Source: Alphaproteobacteria bacterium
Lineage (GTDB): Bacteria; Pseudomonadota; Alphaproteobacteria; Caulobacterales; Maricaulaceae
NCBI GenBank assembly: GCA_024742735.1
Contig: JANSXV010000002.1
Location: forward strand, 124,001 to 188,000
Direction of reading: 5' to 3'
Length of the DNA stretch: 64,000 nt
Shown here: in pieces, positions 63,616 to 64,000 of the stretch
Layout of the letters: every line of letters begins with the position of its first letter
How positions within the stretch are numbered: position 1 is the stretch's first letter
The notes under the pieces: generated by a model
Told to the model about the DNA's origin: nothing
Seen by the model: only the letters and a program-made list of their open reading frames with translations
The model's database searches: none
Made by a program: the position numbers and the translations under genes

Positions 63616-64000
63616 ATGGACCAGGTGCATGACAGCGCGGTTTTCCTGATCGGACTGGGCGCAGGCTTCGCCGTCGCCGGCCTTCTTTACCTTCTGCGCC
63701 GCAATCTCTGGCAGCTGTTCGGCGGAATCATCCGCGCCCTGCTCTGGCCGTTCCGCCTGATCCTTCGGCTCATAGGGCTGGGCCGCCGCGCCGCGCCGGA
63801 CAGCGTGGCGGACATGGGGCCGTCCTCCTGGGCGGCGGCGGCCGTGTCCGGGCACAAGACCCTGACCGACACCGCCCTTGGCGAAGACTACGAGCACGAA
63901 GAAAGCTTCATGCAGCGCCAGGGCGTGTTCTTCCGCTGGCTGGCGGTCCGTGTCGGCTTCATGCGCATGCCTGAAGAGCTGACCAAGGAGCTGGCGGACG
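63616..64000 (+). CDS. Membrane protein, 5' part (runs off the window)
   Basis: The first 128 codons are present. A membrane helix FLIGLGAGFAVAGLLYLL is followed by a basic amphipathic segment (WPFRLILRLIGLGRRAAP) and a soluble region (ESFMQRQGVFFRWLAVRVGF). GGTGA precedes the ATG at 63616. No family is recognised from this fragment. Confidence 0.7.
   Translation, partial: MDQVHDSAVFLIGLGAGFAVAGLLYLLRRNLWQLFGGIIRALLWPFRLILRLIGLGRRAAPDSVADMGPSSWAAAAVSGHKTLTDTALGEDYEHEESFMQRQGVFFRWLAVRVGFMRMPEELTKELAD

Overview
The window is chromosomal DNA from a GC-rich alphaproteobacterium, most likely of the Maricaulales/Hyphomonadaceae type. This rests on gene content and order: a divergent tsaD-gpsA / hemC-hemD-mic60-hemY block, a mutS-glnD-murJ-trpS run, alphaproteobacterial families (DUF1150, DUF1134/EipA, IalB, ECF-ChrR pair), and a beta-helix/diheme cytochrome pair typical of Hyphomonas relatives. 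No rRNA operon, insertion sequence, integrase or CRISPR array was seen. Most of the DNA is ordinary housekeeping sequence with short intergenic gaps; no gene-free stretch exceeds about 300 bases.

Layout. 1-5.4 kb: the 5' end of rlmN, a SoxR regulator divergent from a VOC protein with an almost perfect SoxR box between them, a DUF6065-like protein, a proline-rich lipoprotein with a likely frameshift, a secreted CBM60-like/LCCL protein and an IalB-like protein. 5.5-10.6 kb: an ECF sigma factor with a ChrR-like anti-sigma factor that has lost three of its four zinc ligands, a ubiquinone-type FAD monooxygenase, a SpoU methyltransferase, DUF1150, a Sel1-repeat protein and tRNA-Ala. 10.6-17.5 kb: a signalling region with an ethylene-receptor-like histidine kinase, two stand-alone receiver proteins, YggT, FolD, an SDR, DUF1330 and a GAF-containing hybrid kinase. 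17.5-25.2 kb: gpsA, tsaD, hemC, hemD, mic60, hemY, a uridine kinase and tRNA-Thr.

25.4-36.7 kb: a penicillin-acylase-family hydrolase, a remnant of an ECF sigma gene, a YciI-Rieske pair, a lipoprotein, a creatininase-family enzyme, a TerB-like membrane protein, acetyl-CoA synthetase, a membrane protein, and the beta-helix/diheme cytochrome pair. 36.7-44.7 kb: a tail-collar/DUF6916/GNAT operon, a chemoreceptor operon, an LpoA-like activator divergent from yraN, a BON lipoprotein and comM. 44.7-64 kb: a hybrid kinase translationally coupled to an AmpG-like transporter, maeB, mutS, glnD, murJ, trpS, a PCu(A)C copper chaperone, an accessory HNH endonuclease island, lepA, a BLUF photosensor, an EipA-like lipoprotein and a truncated membrane protein.

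The most noteworthy items are the ethylene-receptor-like kinase at 10.7 kb, whose copper-ligand residues line up without gaps to plant ETR1; the SoxR box driving a VOC protein; the probable modification-dependent HNH nuclease at 59.3 kb; the ChrR variant without a zinc site; and the tail-collar/DUF6916/GNAT operon. All functional statements come from reading translations and remembered family signatures; no database search was run.
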